Below, piece by piece: positions 34,319-42,764 of a stretch of DNA of 64,000 bases. The position numbers were made by a program, and so were the translations under genes. How positions within the stretch are numbered: the first letter of the stretch is position 1; every line of letters begins with the position of its first letter. The notes under the pieces were generated by a model. That model was not told the origin of the DNA, did not search any database, and saw nothing but the letters and a program-made list of their open reading frames with translations. This DNA is from Deltaproteobacteria bacterium (lineage in GTDB: Bacteria > Myxococcota > Myxococcia > Myxococcales > JAHFDP01), in the NCBI GenBank assembly GCA_023248955.1, contig JAHFDP010000001.1:62001-126000 (forward strand). The letters are read 5' to 3'.

Positions 34319-35707
34319 TTAACGCGGTCCGAGCAAGAAACGCAACGCTCCTGGCAACCGCTGCGCCCAATAGATCTCGCTGTGCTGTCCGCCGGGTTGA
34401 ACGACGTAATCGACGGACACGTTCAACCCACGGTACGTCTTCGCCAATTGCGCGGTGTTGGTGACATCGTCGTTGCTCGGCCCGGAATCGCCGCTGTCCA
34501 CGTACACGCGCACGAGCTTTTGCGCAGACGCCGGCGCCGCCCCAATCGCACCGAGAATGTAGCGGTTGTCCCACCAGGTTGACGGCGACACCGCGCCGAT
34601 GAGTCCGAACGTCTCGGCGTGCGTCACACCGGCGTAGGCGGAAATGAGACCGCCGAGCGAGGAGCCGATGATGGCCGTGGTGCCCTGCCCCGGCAGTGTG
34701 CGGAAGCTGGCATCGATGGCGGGCTTCATCTCCTCGACCAGAAAACGGAGGTAGAGATCGCCGCGCCCGCCGCCGTCGTTGGGGTCGGGCACCGGCGTGT
34801 ATTCGCCCATGCGATCGCTGGTCGCCGACACGCCCAGGATGATCGCTTCGCGAATCGTACCGTCGGCCGCGCCGTTGTTCATGGCATCCGCGGCGTGCCA
34901 CGAATTGCCGCCGAAGGCCGTGGCGTCGTTGAAGAGGTTCTGCCCGTCGTTCATGTAGATGACGGGAAACCGCACCAGCGTGTTCTCGTCGTAGCTCGGC
35001 GGCAAATAGATCCAGACGTCGCGTGTATTGCCGAGAATTTTCGACGGCCAGGACGGATGCGCTTCGATGCGCCCGGCCGGCGTGGTGAAGCGCGGCGCGA
35101 TGTCGCTTCCAACTCCCACTGGTACGACGTAGTTCGGACCAAGTGACCAGATCTGGTCATCTAGAAGCGGCTTGTATTCGAGGTCGGTGCCCAGCACCGG
35201 CAGGGCATACGTCCATGTTCCGCCGCCGGCATCCACCATGGCCGCGCCCGCCGCCCAGTTCAGACCAGCGCCGTTTCCGCGAAGCGTGAGCTTGTGCCCA
35301 TTCGACGGATAGCGCACGACGATGGCCGTCGCGTTGGTCCCAGCATCGGCGACGGTGACACCGGCATCACCCGCGTCGGGAACGGCGGTCCCAGCATCAC
35401 TGGCATCGACGCCCGCATCGTTGCCGTTCAAGGTGCCAGCGTCCGTCCCGCCCGTCGTTGGACCGGAAGCGTCGACACAGCGGTGAGAAGACAGGTCGCA
35501 AGTCTGTCCGATGTCGCAGCTCGCATCATTCGCACAACCAGCAACGCAGGCACCACTCACGCAGATCGGCGTCGCGGGAGATGCAGCGCAATCCGAATCC
35601 ACGTTGCATCCCTGGGGTACTCCAGCGCTGGTTCCACTGTTTCTTGCGGCGGAAGTTCCGCAGGCGAGTCCGAGAACCGCGGCACAAAACGCGATGGGTT
35701 TCCTCAT
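34319..35707 (-). CDS. Esterase lipoprotein (Fes/esterase-D type alpha/beta hydrolase)
   Basis: A 462-residue lipoprotein: lipobox LGLAC, then a Cys-rich stretch (CNVDSDCAASPATPICVSGACVAGC, echoing the Cys modules of the Kazal lipoprotein), an Asp/Ala/Gly linker, a starch-binding-like beta region with RGNGAGLNW, and an alpha/beta-hydrolase domain from about residue 200. Motifs: VIYMNDGQNLF, the nucleophile elbow IIGSSLGGLISAY (Ser in GSSLG), and GGQHSEIYW with the catalytic His near the end. Related enzymes hydrolyse esters such as ferulate or siderophore esters; the substrate here is unknown. Confidence 0.83.
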   Translation of the reverse strand: MRKPIAFCAAVLGLACGTSAARNSGTSAGVPQGCNVDSDCAASPATPICVSGACVAGCANDASCDIGQTCDLSSHRCVDASGPTTGGTDAGTLNGNDAGVDASDAGTAVPDAGDAGVTVADAGTNATAIVVRYPSNGHKLTLRGNGAGLNWAAGAAMVDAGGGTWTYALPVLGTDLEYKPLLDDQIWSLGPNYVVPVGVGSDIAPRFTTPAGRIEAHPSWPSKILGNTRDVWIYLPPSYDENTLVRFPVIYMNDGQNLFNDATAFGGNSWHAADAMNNGAADGTIREAIILGVSATSDRMGEYTPVPDPNDGGGRGDLYLRFLVEEMKPAIDASFRTLPGQGTTAIIGSSLGGLISAYAGVTHAETFGLIGAVSPSTWWDNRYILGAIGAAPASAQKLVRVYVDSGDSGPSNDDVTNTAQLAKTYRGLNVSVDYVVQPGGQHSEIYWAQRLPGALRFLLGPR

Positions 35708-35732
35708 GAACGAGAAAACGCCTCACCCTGCT

Positions 35733-37499
35733 TCAGGATTCATTGGCAAGATCTTGCAACAGTTGCCACCGCGCGTAGAGCTGCTCGACCTCCAACGAGG
35801 CCGCGTCAAACGCACTCTGAATTTGCGGAACATCGGCCGCGGCGCGCGCATAAATCGATGGATCGAGCAGCTGCGCTTCCAACGCCCGCTTCTTCGTTTC
35901 CGCAGCACCGATCAACGACTCTATCGCGGCCAACTCGCGCTGCTCATTGTAGGAGAGCCGCCGTCGCGCGGTTGTGGACGTCGACGTTCGAATTTCCGCC
36001 ACTTGCGATTTTTGCGCTGGAGCGCGCTGGGCCTGCGATCGCAGCGTTCTGTAGCTCTCGAAATTTCCCGGATAGCGTACGACCCGTCCACCCGATTCGA
36101 ACGCCAAAATCGAGGTCGCCACCTTGTCGAGAAAATAGCGATCGTGCGTGACGATCAACACGCTTCCACCGAAGCCGAGCAGGAGCCGCTCGAGCACGTT
36201 GAGCGTCACGATGTCGAGATCGTTGGTCGGCTCGTCGAGCACCAGCACGTTGGCGCCCTGCAAGAAAAGCCGCGCCAAGAGCAGTCGATTGCGCTCGCCG
36301 CCCGACAGCGCGCCCACCTTCATCCGCTGCATCGGCACCGGGAAAAGCATGTCATCGAGGTAGTCGCGCAGCGCAATGCGCTGGCCGCCCAGCTCCACGA
36401 AATCTTCGCCCCAGGCCGCGTCGTACACCGTGGCCTCCGGATCAAGCTGGGCGCGGCTTTGATCGTAGTAGGCGACTTGCGTTTTTTGGCCGACCACAAC
36501 CTTCCCCGCGTCCGGCGCCAGCTCGCCAAGTAAGACGCGCAAAAGTGTCGTCTTACCAGCGCCGTTGGGCCCCACGATTCCGATGCGCTCGCCCTTTTGC
36601 AAAATGAAATCGACATCCGAAAAAAGCGTGCGTTCGCCGAATCCCTTCGCCACACCTTCCGCCTCGAGCACCGTTCCGCCGAGGCGCGGCGCGTCGGCGA
36701 TGCGCAGCCCCGCCACTTGCGGCCGCGCCAATCCCCGCTCGGCCATCAGCTTGAGCGCCCGCGTAATGCGCGCCTTGCTCTTGGTCCGCCGTGCTTCCAC
36801 GCCACGGCGCAGCCAGGCCACTTCCTGCGCAATCCAGCGATCGCGTTTGTGCTGCGCAACTTCCGCGCGCGCGGCGGATTGCAACTTGAGCTCGAGGTAA
36901 GCCTCGTAATTTCCCGGGTAAGAAACCACGCCACCGCCCGGCAAAATTTCGACGATGCGATCGACGAGGTCATCGAGAAAGTAGCGATCGTGCGTGACGA
37001 GCAAGAGGCCGCCGTCGAGTTTGTCCAGCTCCTCCTCGAGGAGATCGACGGTGTCCGCGTCGAGGTGGTTGGTCGGTTCGTCGAGGAGCAAAAGATCGGG
37101 CCGCGTCACAAGCGCGCGCGCCACCGCCACGCGCTTTCGCGTGCCGCCGGAGAGCTCGGCGATCGGGCTGTCCCACGCCTTGACGCCAAGCCGATCGAGC
37201 ACCGCCTGCGCTTCGTACATCGGGACGTCTGGCACGTCGAGCTGCGAAGCGATCGTCGCGCCGTCGGGGAAAAGCGGCTCTTGCGGAAGATAGGTCACCC
37301 GCGTCCCACGCCGGACCTGAAGCTCGCCGGCGTCGGGTGCGATCACGCCAGCAAGCAGACGCATCAGCGTGGATTTGCCGGATCCGTTGACGCCGATGAG
37401 CCCGACCCGCTCGCCCTCTTCGAGCGTGAGCGTGAGATTTTCGAACAGCGTTCGGCTGCCAAAAGAGAGACGGAGATCGGCCGCGCGAAGAAGCGTCAC
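35733..37499 (-). CDS. uup: ABC-F ATPase, Uup type
   Basis: A 588-residue soluble protein with two ATP-binding cassettes. Cassette 1: GVNGSGKST, signature ELSGGTRKRVAVARAL, LLLDEPTNHLDAD. Cassette 2: GPNGAGKTT, ALSGGERNRLLLARL, VLDEPTNDLDI. The C-terminal coiled-coil (RRRLSYNEQRELAAIESL...) is the DNA-binding tail of Uup. ABC-F proteins act on the ribosome; Uup is linked to replication or transposon excision control in E. coli. Orthology to Uup rests on the tail. Confidence 0.88.
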   Translation of the reverse strand: MTLLRAADLRLSFGSRTLFENLTLTLEEGERVGLIGVNGSGKSTLMRLLAGVIAPDAGELQVRRGTRVTYLPQEPLFPDGATIASQLDVPDVPMYEAQAVLDRLGVKAWDSPIAELSGGTRKRVAVARALVTRPDLLLLDEPTNHLDADTVDLLEEELDKLDGGLLLVTHDRYFLDDLVDRIVEILPGGGVVSYPGNYEAYLELKLQSAARAEVAQHKRDRWIAQEVAWLRRGVEARRTKSKARITRALKLMAERGLARPQVAGLRIADAPRLGGTVLEAEGVAKGFGERTLFSDVDFILQKGERIGIVGPNGAGKTTLLRVLLGELAPDAGKVVVGQKTQVAYYDQSRAQLDPEATVYDAAWGEDFVELGGQRIALRDYLDDMLFPVPMQRMKVGALSGGERNRLLLARLFLQGANVLVLDEPTNDLDIVTLNVLERLLLGFGGSVLIVTHDRYFLDKVATSILAFESGGRVVRYPGNFESYRTLRSQAQRAPAQKSQVAEIRTSTSTTARRRLSYNEQRELAAIESLIGAAETKKRALEAQLLDPSIYARAAADVPQIQSAFDAASLEVEQLYARWQLLQDLANES

Positions 37500-37544
37500 T
37501 GGTCGTGTCCGGTGTGAGCAGATCGTCGCATGCGCTAAGGCAAA

Positions 37545-37728
37545 CTAGGGTGTGTTCTCAAATTCGAGCGGCGCCGAGACGAGTGAGCGTGGGTCGAGCG
37601 CGAGCGCGCACACGAGGAGGACGCGAAGGCGCACTTTTCGGTGCGTCGAGCGGCCCCCGCAGGAGCACGATCGCGAGCGGCCCGCGATCGCTCGTCGCAG
37701 GTCGGGCGAATTTGAGAACACACCCTAG
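37545..37728. mobile_element. Non-coding element B with perfect 22-bp terminal inverted repeats (MITE-like)
   Basis: The 184-bp element begins ctagggtgtgttctcaaatt and ends with the exact reverse complement (37707-37728). The outermost CTAG may instead be the target duplication, since that tetranucleotide is palindromic. The interior has no open frame. At 37629-37645 it carries the hairpin gcgcac-ttttcg-gtgcg also present in elements A1 and A2. It lies between uup and the toxin-antitoxin pair. Confidence 0.8.
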
Positions 37729-37802
37729 CATCGGCGATCGGCGGACGAAACAGGCCTACCGGCGGTGGTGCGATGTGCTACATTATTCAAACGAGGTGGC
37801 AC

Positions 37803-38057
37803 ATGGCCGCGAAGAAGGAATCCAACAAAAAGCGGAGCCTGTCGATCCGAGAAGCACGCCAGGCACTCGGCCGTCTCGAAGAGATTCTAGACAAGCGTGG
37901 CGAGGTCACCATCACCCGGCGCGGCGAAGCGATTGCCAAAGTGGTCCCGATCAAGATGCGGCAGCCAGCGCCCGATCACCGCGAACTCCGCACCCAAATG
38001 CGGCGCATGAAACGAGGGAGCGAAGCGCTCCTCCGCGAAGAGCGTGATGCCCGATGA
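37803..38057 (+). CDS. Antitoxin, Phd/YefM type
   Basis: An 84-residue protein with the Phd/YefM core: SLSIREARQALGRLEEILDKRGEVTITRRGEAIAKVVPI, an alpha/beta DNA-binding part, then a charged toxin-binding tail. The ATG at 37803 has GAGGTGG six bases upstream; the longer frame from 37773 lacks a good site. The stop overlaps the toxin start as ATGA. It likely represses its own promoter. Confidence 0.82.
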   Translation: MAAKKESNKKRSLSIREARQALGRLEEILDKRGEVTITRRGEAIAKVVPIKMRQPAPDHRELRTQMRRMKRGSEALLREERDAR

Positions 38058-38491
38058 GCGAACGCGACTACATTGACACGAGCGCGCTCGCCAAGTGGTA
38101 CCTCCCGGAGGATCGGTCGGAGGACGTAACCGCCTACATCCAGCAGACAGCGCCGCTTTCGATAAGCAGCCTGACGATGACGGAAATGCGTTCTCTCTTG
38201 GGCCGTCGACGTCGCGAAAAGACAATCACTTCAAAAATGGAGGGCAAGGTTTTCGCGCATTTCGAGGAAGACATCCGTGCCGGTTATCTCGTGCATCGTC
38301 CACTCTCGGACGCGTCGTTCAGCGGCGCCATTCATCTGCTCACCGTTTTGCAGGACCATCCGCTGCGAACGCTCGATGCACTTCATCTTGCAGTCGTGAA
38401 GGACTTCGATGCCGCAACGTTCGCCACGGCCGATCGCACGCTTGGGCGCGCGGCGTCTGCGCTCGGGCTAATCGTCGTGCCGTTTTACTGA
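38054..38491 (+). CDS. VapC-type PIN-domain toxin
   Basis: A 145-residue PIN nuclease: first acidic residue Asp8 in YIDTSALAKWY, Glu in TMTEMRSLLG, LRTLDALHLAVV and FATADRTLGRAA supply the remaining acidic cluster that binds Mg or Mn. PIN toxins cut tRNA or rRNA to slow growth. Overlap with the Phd-type antitoxin gives a mixed Phd-PIN pair. Confidence 0.88.
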   Translation: MSERDYIDTSALAKWYLPEDRSEDVTAYIQQTAPLSISSLTMTEMRSLLGRRRREKTITSKMEGKVFAHFEEDIRAGYLVHRPLSDASFSGAIHLLTVLQDHPLRTLDALHLAVVKDFDAATFATADRTLGRAASALGLIVVPFY

Positions 38492-38503
38492 CGCCGTCGC
38501 CCG

Positions 38504-39373
38504 TTAATATTTTTGTGCCATCTGCCGCAACCGCTCGATGCGGTCTGCCATCGGCGGATGCGTCGAAAAGAGCCCAGCCAGCGCGCGTCCGGTAAACGGG
38601 TTGACGATAAAAAGGTGCGCCGTCGCGGGCCCTGCGAATTCGTAGGGCTGCGCGACTGTTCCCCGCTCGAGCGCTTCCAACGCTTGCGCCAACGCTTCGG
38701 GATCTTCCGACAATGCCGACCCGCTGGCGTCCGCGCCATATTCTCGACTGCGCGAAATCGCCAGCTGCACCAGCATGGCCACGAACGGGGCCACGATGAT
38801 CAGCGCCAGATCGCCAATGCCGCCACCGCGCCGCCGCGAATCGCGATCGCCCGCGCCAAGCAGAAATCCCCAACGCAGCATGTGCCCCGCTGCGCTGACG
38901 AGCCCTGCCACCGCCGCGGCGATCGTCGAGATCAACGTGTCGCGGTTGATCACGTGCGCGAGCTCGTGGCCCAACACCGCACGCAGCTGCCGCCGATTCA
39001 GAATTCCCAAAATTCCCTGCGTGACCGCCACCGCCGCATGCTCCGGCCCGCGCCCGGTGGCGAACGCATTCGGCGACGCCGAAGGAATGACGTAGATGCG
39101 CGGCATGGGAATCTGCGCCTTCTGCGTGAGCTCCTCGACGATGGCGTACACCTCGGGCAGCTCCTCGCGCGTGACCGGGTGCGCGCGGTTGGCAGCGAGC
39201 GCAAGGCGATCGGAAAACCACCACGCGCCAAAATTGAAAATCACGCCAATGCCGCCCCAGAGCAGCATGCCGCCGTAACCGCCCATGGCGTTGCCAACCA
39301 CCAGCAAGACGCCGATCAGCGCCGCCATCAGCATGGCGGTCTTGGTGGTGTTGGTGCCCGCGCGCGATCCCAT
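38504..39373 (-). CDS. htpX: HtpX-family membrane zinc protease (M48)
   Basis: A 289-residue inner-membrane protease involved in removal of damaged membrane proteins. Two N-terminal helices (about 12-30 and 34-55), then the zinc motif GHELAHVINRD (His136, Glu137, His140), two further hydrophobic segments, and the third ligand Glu in SREYGADA. Size matches HtpX. The ATG at 39373 is chosen as the frame upstream runs through the neighbouring toxin gene. Confidence 0.93.
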   Translation of the reverse strand: MGSRAGTNTTKTAMLMAALIGVLLVVGNAMGGYGGMLLWGGIGVIFNFGAWWFSDRLALAANRAHPVTREELPEVYAIVEELTQKAQIPMPRIYVIPSASPNAFATGRGPEHAAVAVTQGILGILNRRQLRAVLGHELAHVINRDTLISTIAAAVAGLVSAAGHMLRWGFLLGAGDRDSRRRGGGIGDLALIIVAPFVAMLVQLAISRSREYGADASGSALSEDPEALAQALEALERGTVAQPYEFAGPATAHLFIVNPFTGRALAGLFSTHPPMADRIERLRQMAQKY

Positions 39374-39414
39374 GAGCGTCTCCCGTGGAAGTGAAGTTGT
39401 GGGTAGCGACGAAA

Positions 39415-39846
39415 CTAATCTTCGAGCGGATTTTCGAAGCGGAGTCCAGGAAATCGGCCGAAGTCGCGATCGTTGGTGCAAAGCACCGCACCCAATTCGA
39501 TCGCCAGCGCGGCGAGGTGCGCATCGCTGACGAGCGGTCCGTGCGACTGCGACGCCGGCAGCAGCTTTTGCAAAATCTCCCAATGGCGGTCGCCCGGACC
39601 GACGATGCTGACGGGAGGTTGATCGAGCCATTGTGCGACGAGACGAGCCGCCTGCCCGATCGAGAGCGGTTGCTCAAACGCGCGGCGATGCGTGGAGATG
39701 CGCAAGAAGGCGAGAATCGTGGCCCAGCAGAGCCACACGGGTTCGGCGGTAGAGAGCGTCTTTTCGAGCCACGCACGCGCTTTTTTGTGCTGCGGGAGCG
39801 AGGGCGTGTAAGCGTAGAGGAGTAGGTTGGCGTCGAGCAGCTTCAC
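39415..39846 (-). CDS. VapC-type PIN-domain toxin (second pair)
   Basis: A 143-residue PIN nuclease. It starts at GTG 39846, overlapping the antitoxin stop as GTGA. Acidic residues: LLDANLLLYAY, LVSDAHLAALA and LCTNDRDFGRF. It resembles the VapC group with an LYAYxxxxPxH start. Part of a classical VapBC unit with the ribbon-helix-helix antitoxin upstream. Confidence 0.88.
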   Translation of the reverse strand: MKLLDANLLLYAYTPSLPQHKKARAWLEKTLSTAEPVWLCWATILAFLRISTHRRAFEQPLSIGQAARLVAQWLDQPPVSIVGPGDRHWEILQKLLPASQSHGPLVSDAHLAALAIELGAVLCTNDRDFGRFPGLRFENPLED

Positions 39847-40085
39847 CGGCGTGGCCCGTCGAGATCGTCGAGAAGCTGCGACGTGCAATCGAAAGAGAGA
39901 CCCGCACGATGTTTCAGCGGCGCCGGCCGGACGACGAACCGGGGCACGGCTTTGCGGACGCGCTCCTTTTGGAGCCCGGCGCGAAGAAAGTCGTTGATCG
40001 CTTGCTTGAACGAGAGTCCCCGCCGGCGCATGGCCTGCTTGATTTGGATCATGACATCGTCATCGAGCGTCAGGGTAGTTCGCAC
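39843..40085 (-). CDS. VapB-type ribbon-helix-helix antitoxin
   Basis: An 80-residue protein: MRTTLTLDDDVMIQIKQAMRRRGLSFKQAINDFLRAGL is the DNA-binding ribbon-helix-helix, and the C-terminal half is the toxin-binding tail. The start is GTG at 40085, inside one arm of a 13-bp inverted repeat that is its probable operator, so autoregulation can be expected. Confidence 0.85.
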   Translation of the reverse strand: MRTTLTLDDDVMIQIKQAMRRRGLSFKQAINDFLRAGLQKERVRKAVPRFVVRPAPLKHRAGLSFDCTSQLLDDLDGPRR

Positions 40086-40117
40086 ATCATGATGCTAAAA
40101 GTCGAGCATCATGATGT
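40084..40117. promoter_or_regulatory. Probable VapB operator, 13-bp inverted repeat
   Basis: acatcatgatgct and agcatcatgatgt are perfect inverted arms separated by 8 bases. Each arm itself contains the palindrome catgatg/catcatg, so it can bind two dimers. It covers the start codon of the antitoxin. Confidence 0.75.
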
Positions 40118-40195
40118 CAACCCGGTGTCCGAATCACTGGATCAAATCGCTGCCCTTGCGGCAACCGCAAGGCCTTGCATTACAATAAACGTACA

Positions 40196-40705
40196 ATGCA
40201 AGACATCGCTGCGCTGAAGGAGTTTCTCGTTCGCACGCCGTTTTTCGGTGGACTCGACGACGCGGCGCTGGAGCGGCTCATCGCCATGCTCGCGCTGCGC
40301 AGCTATCCCGCAGGTGCGGCGGTGTTTCGCGCGGGCGACACCGGGACTTCGATGTTCATCGTGCAGTCTGGCGAGCTGGTCGGCCGCCAGAGCGGCGGCG
40401 GGCGCGACGTGAAGATGATGCGTTTTCGGAGCGGCGATTTTTTCGGTGAGACAACGCTGATCGAAATGCAACCGCGGCCCATCACGGTCATCGCTGAAGC
40501 GCCAGCGATTCTGCTCGAGCTGACCGGCGCGAATCTCTACAAGCTCTACAAGGAAGATGTGCGCGGTTACGTGATGGTGCTGCAGAACATCAACCGCGAG
40601 CTGTGCCGCCGCTTGCGCCGCGCGGTGGGGCGCATCAGCGAAATCGCGCAGGACTCAGATGATGACGTTACGCAGATCGGGCAGGAGATTCCGACGCGGC
40701 GCTAG
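40196..40705 (+). CDS. Cyclic-nucleotide-binding domain protein
   Basis: A 169-residue protein consisting almost entirely of one cNMP-binding beta barrel: PFFGGLDDAALERLIAMLALRSYPAGAAVFRAGDTGTSMFIVQSGEL, FRSGDFFGETTLIEMQPRPITVIAEAPAILLEL (phosphate-binding cassette FGETTLIEMQPR, where canonical cAMP sites have GELALxxxxPRAA), then a C-terminal helix. There is no HTH, so it is not a Crp-type regulator. Binding of a cyclic nucleotide is unsure because the cassette is not canonical. The start ATG lacks a clear ribosome-binding site. Confidence 0.82.
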   Translation: MQDIAALKEFLVRTPFFGGLDDAALERLIAMLALRSYPAGAAVFRAGDTGTSMFIVQSGELVGRQSGGGRDVKMMRFRSGDFFGETTLIEMQPRPITVIAEAPAILLELTGANLYKLYKEDVRGYVMVLQNINRELCRRLRRAVGRISEIAQDSDDDVTQIGQEIPTRR

Positions 40706-40723
40706 GCTTGCTAGGTTGGTCGG

Positions 40724-41203
40724 ATGCTCCGTGCGCTTTTTCCGCTGGCACTCTTTCTTACCGCCGGGCAATGCGGCACACCTTCCGACGCGGGCGATGG
40801 AGGCACCTCCAGCGATGGCGGCGCTCCCACGATCACCTGCCAAAACGATTCACGCGTGGCTGTTTATGCGCCCGGCATGTCCGCTACTACCGGTGGGAGA
40901 ACGTTCGTTCTCGTCTCGAGCGATCCCACACCGCCCGCGCGTGGCGTGAACAACTGGACCGTGCGGCTTCTCGACAGCGCGGGAAACGCGCTGAAGGACC
41001 AGGCCTTCGACGTCACACCGTTCATGCCCGATCACGGCCACGGCTCGACGGTGAAAGCGACCGCCACCGCCAATGGCGATGGAACTTACGCCGTTGGACC
41101 ACTCTCCTTTTTTATGCCGGGCGTTTGGCGGGTGACTTTTTCGGTCCTCCAAGACGGCGGAACGTCGCAGGACGCGGCGTTTTTCTTTTGCGTTGCGGGA
41201 TAG
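40724..41203 (+). CDS. YtkA/FixH-like lipoprotein
   Basis: A 159-residue lipoprotein: lipobox TAGQC (Cys17), Gly/Ser/Asp linker, then one beta-sandwich with FDVTPFMPDHGHGSTVKAT and DGTYAVGPLSFFMPGVWRVTFSVLQ, the pattern of YtkA/FixH-like domains. The His-Gly-His in PDHGHG could bind copper. A similar domain occurs in the protein at 42765-43397, on the other side of the pentaheme cytochrome. Confidence 0.75.
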   Translation: MLRALFPLALFLTAGQCGTPSDAGDGGTSSDGGAPTITCQNDSRVAVYAPGMSATTGGRTFVLVSSDPTPPARGVNNWTVRLLDSAGNALKDQAFDVTPFMPDHGHGSTVKATATANGDGTYAVGPLSFFMPGVWRVTFSVLQDGGTSQDAAFFFCVAG

Positions 41204-41254
41204 ACCGCTGCACCCTCTTCTTCTGACCGATCCTGAAAGAGAATTTCAAATGAC

Positions 41255-42697
41255 CTACGGCGAACACCGCGCATGCGTCGGCGCCGGCACCTTGTCCGCT
41301 TGCACGTTCAAATTCGTCGTTGTCACACACGGCACGTATTCGTTTGTATCTCGATTGAGATACACGGACTTCGCTGTCGCTGGCGTCCACTCGAGCGCCT
41401 CCCCCACCGTGAACGTCGGCACCGCCGCGCGCAGCGCCGGATCGAGATCGCCCGTGGCAATGAGATCATCGATCACGTCCAGCCCCATCGGCTGGAGCCG
41501 CACCCGCAGCGTCACGCGATCAATCGGCGAAACGATGCCACCCGTTGAGGGGAAATTCTTAATTGTATGCGTTTTGTAATACCGTGGATCCGCCGGATCG
41601 AACGTGGCCTGCGCGGGAAGTTCGTTGCCGTCGATGCTCGCCGCGTTCCAAAACATGCTGACCGGCGCGCCCGCTGGATCGAACATGCAGTCGCGCAAGA
41701 GCCACAAATTGGGGTCCGGATTCAGCGTTGGCGAGTGCACGTCGGGCACGTTTCCACTCTGGAAAACGACGTTCGCGCCGTTGTACGCGGTGACTTCCAT
41801 CCAGAGGCGGCGATCCTGCGACGCACCGCTCGGAAAGGCATGACCCGCGGCCACGTTGTCGAGAATCACCTGAACGCGCGAACCACCCCCAAGATTTTCC
41901 ACGCACAGCGCGCTCTGCAACGTGGAGTCGAGTAGCGCCTGCACCTCTTTGCGCTGATTGGCCGCGTCGGGAAAATCAGTCAGCGCCACATCAACCGCCG
42001 CAAGCCGATGGCTGTGCAGACGCCGTGAAGGCAGACCGGGAAGATGCGCAATCGGCTTGAGCTCGGCGCTCTGCGGCATGTGGCACTGCGCGCAAGTCGT
42101 CCCGCCGGGCGCATGCGAAAAAACCGAACCCTGCCACTCGGCAAACGTTCGCTCGATGGCCGCGCCCTTGGGGCTCACGATGTCATGACACGCACCGCAA
42201 GCCGTGGCCGACTCGGGGCGATCGCGATCGAGAAACGGCGCGTAGGCCGACGCGTGCTCGGGCGTGGCGACCGGATCCGGGAGAGATCCGCGCATCACGC
42301 CGTCGCTCGCCAAATGCAGCGGATTGTCGTGCGCGCCCTTCACGTCGTCGATGGCGTGGCAAAAAAAACAGGTCACACCCTGCTGCGACGCCGGCAGCGT
42401 CTCGAGGTTGAGGCCGTCCTTGGTTGTACCGCTGCGCACTGCCATCGGGGCGTGGCAATTCACGCAGAATGGGCCCAGCGCGCCGTTGGTCTCGCGCTGT
42501 CCGCGACGATTCATGGCCAAAAAAACCGGATCCTTCGAAGCGTAGGCGTGCATGCTCCCCGCCCAGTCGCTGTAGTGATCGACGTGGCAACGCGCGCAGG
42601 TCTGCGGGTCGAACAACTCGGCCACCACGACGGGCGCCTTCGGCTTCGTCCCTGAACAGGCCACGAGAACGAGCATTGCCAAAAATGCGCCGCGCAT
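41255..42697 (-). CDS. Pentaheme c-type cytochrome lipoprotein
   Basis: A 480-residue exported protein with lipobox LVAC. Five heme-binding motifs occur in the first half: CARCH, CVNCH, CFFCH, CGACH and CAQCH. The second half (about 250-480) is beta-rich and heme-free, with ALCVENLGGGSRVQVILDNVAAGHAFPSGASQDRRLW. This layout fits the cytochrome c554/NapC-like multiheme family of electron carriers. The ATG at 42697 fits the signal peptide; the frame is open upstream without a signal. Confidence 0.87.
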   Translation of the reverse strand: MRGAFLAMLVLVACSGTKPKAPVVVAELFDPQTCARCHVDHYSDWAGSMHAYASKDPVFLAMNRRGQRETNGALGPFCVNCHAPMAVRSGTTKDGLNLETLPASQQGVTCFFCHAIDDVKGAHDNPLHLASDGVMRGSLPDPVATPEHASAYAPFLDRDRPESATACGACHDIVSPKGAAIERTFAEWQGSVFSHAPGGTTCAQCHMPQSAELKPIAHLPGLPSRRLHSHRLAAVDVALTDFPDAANQRKEVQALLDSTLQSALCVENLGGGSRVQVILDNVAAGHAFPSGASQDRRLWMEVTAYNGANVVFQSGNVPDVHSPTLNPDPNLWLLRDCMFDPAGAPVSMFWNAASIDGNELPAQATFDPADPRYYKTHTIKNFPSTGGIVSPIDRVTLRVRLQPMGLDVIDDLIATGDLDPALRAAVPTFTVGEALEWTPATAKSVYLNRDTNEYVPCVTTTNLNVQADKVPAPTHARCSP

Positions 42698-42764
42698 CGC
42701 GTTCACCTTACCAACTGTACAGAACGGTGAACGCGGCACCGGACCCCTCCATGGTCGACGCAGG

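Noticed and set aside
37545-37728. Inverted repeat considered as a large terminator or riboswitch
   Set aside because: Arms are 140 bp apart with perfect 22-bp ends and CTAG borders, which fits an insertion element better.
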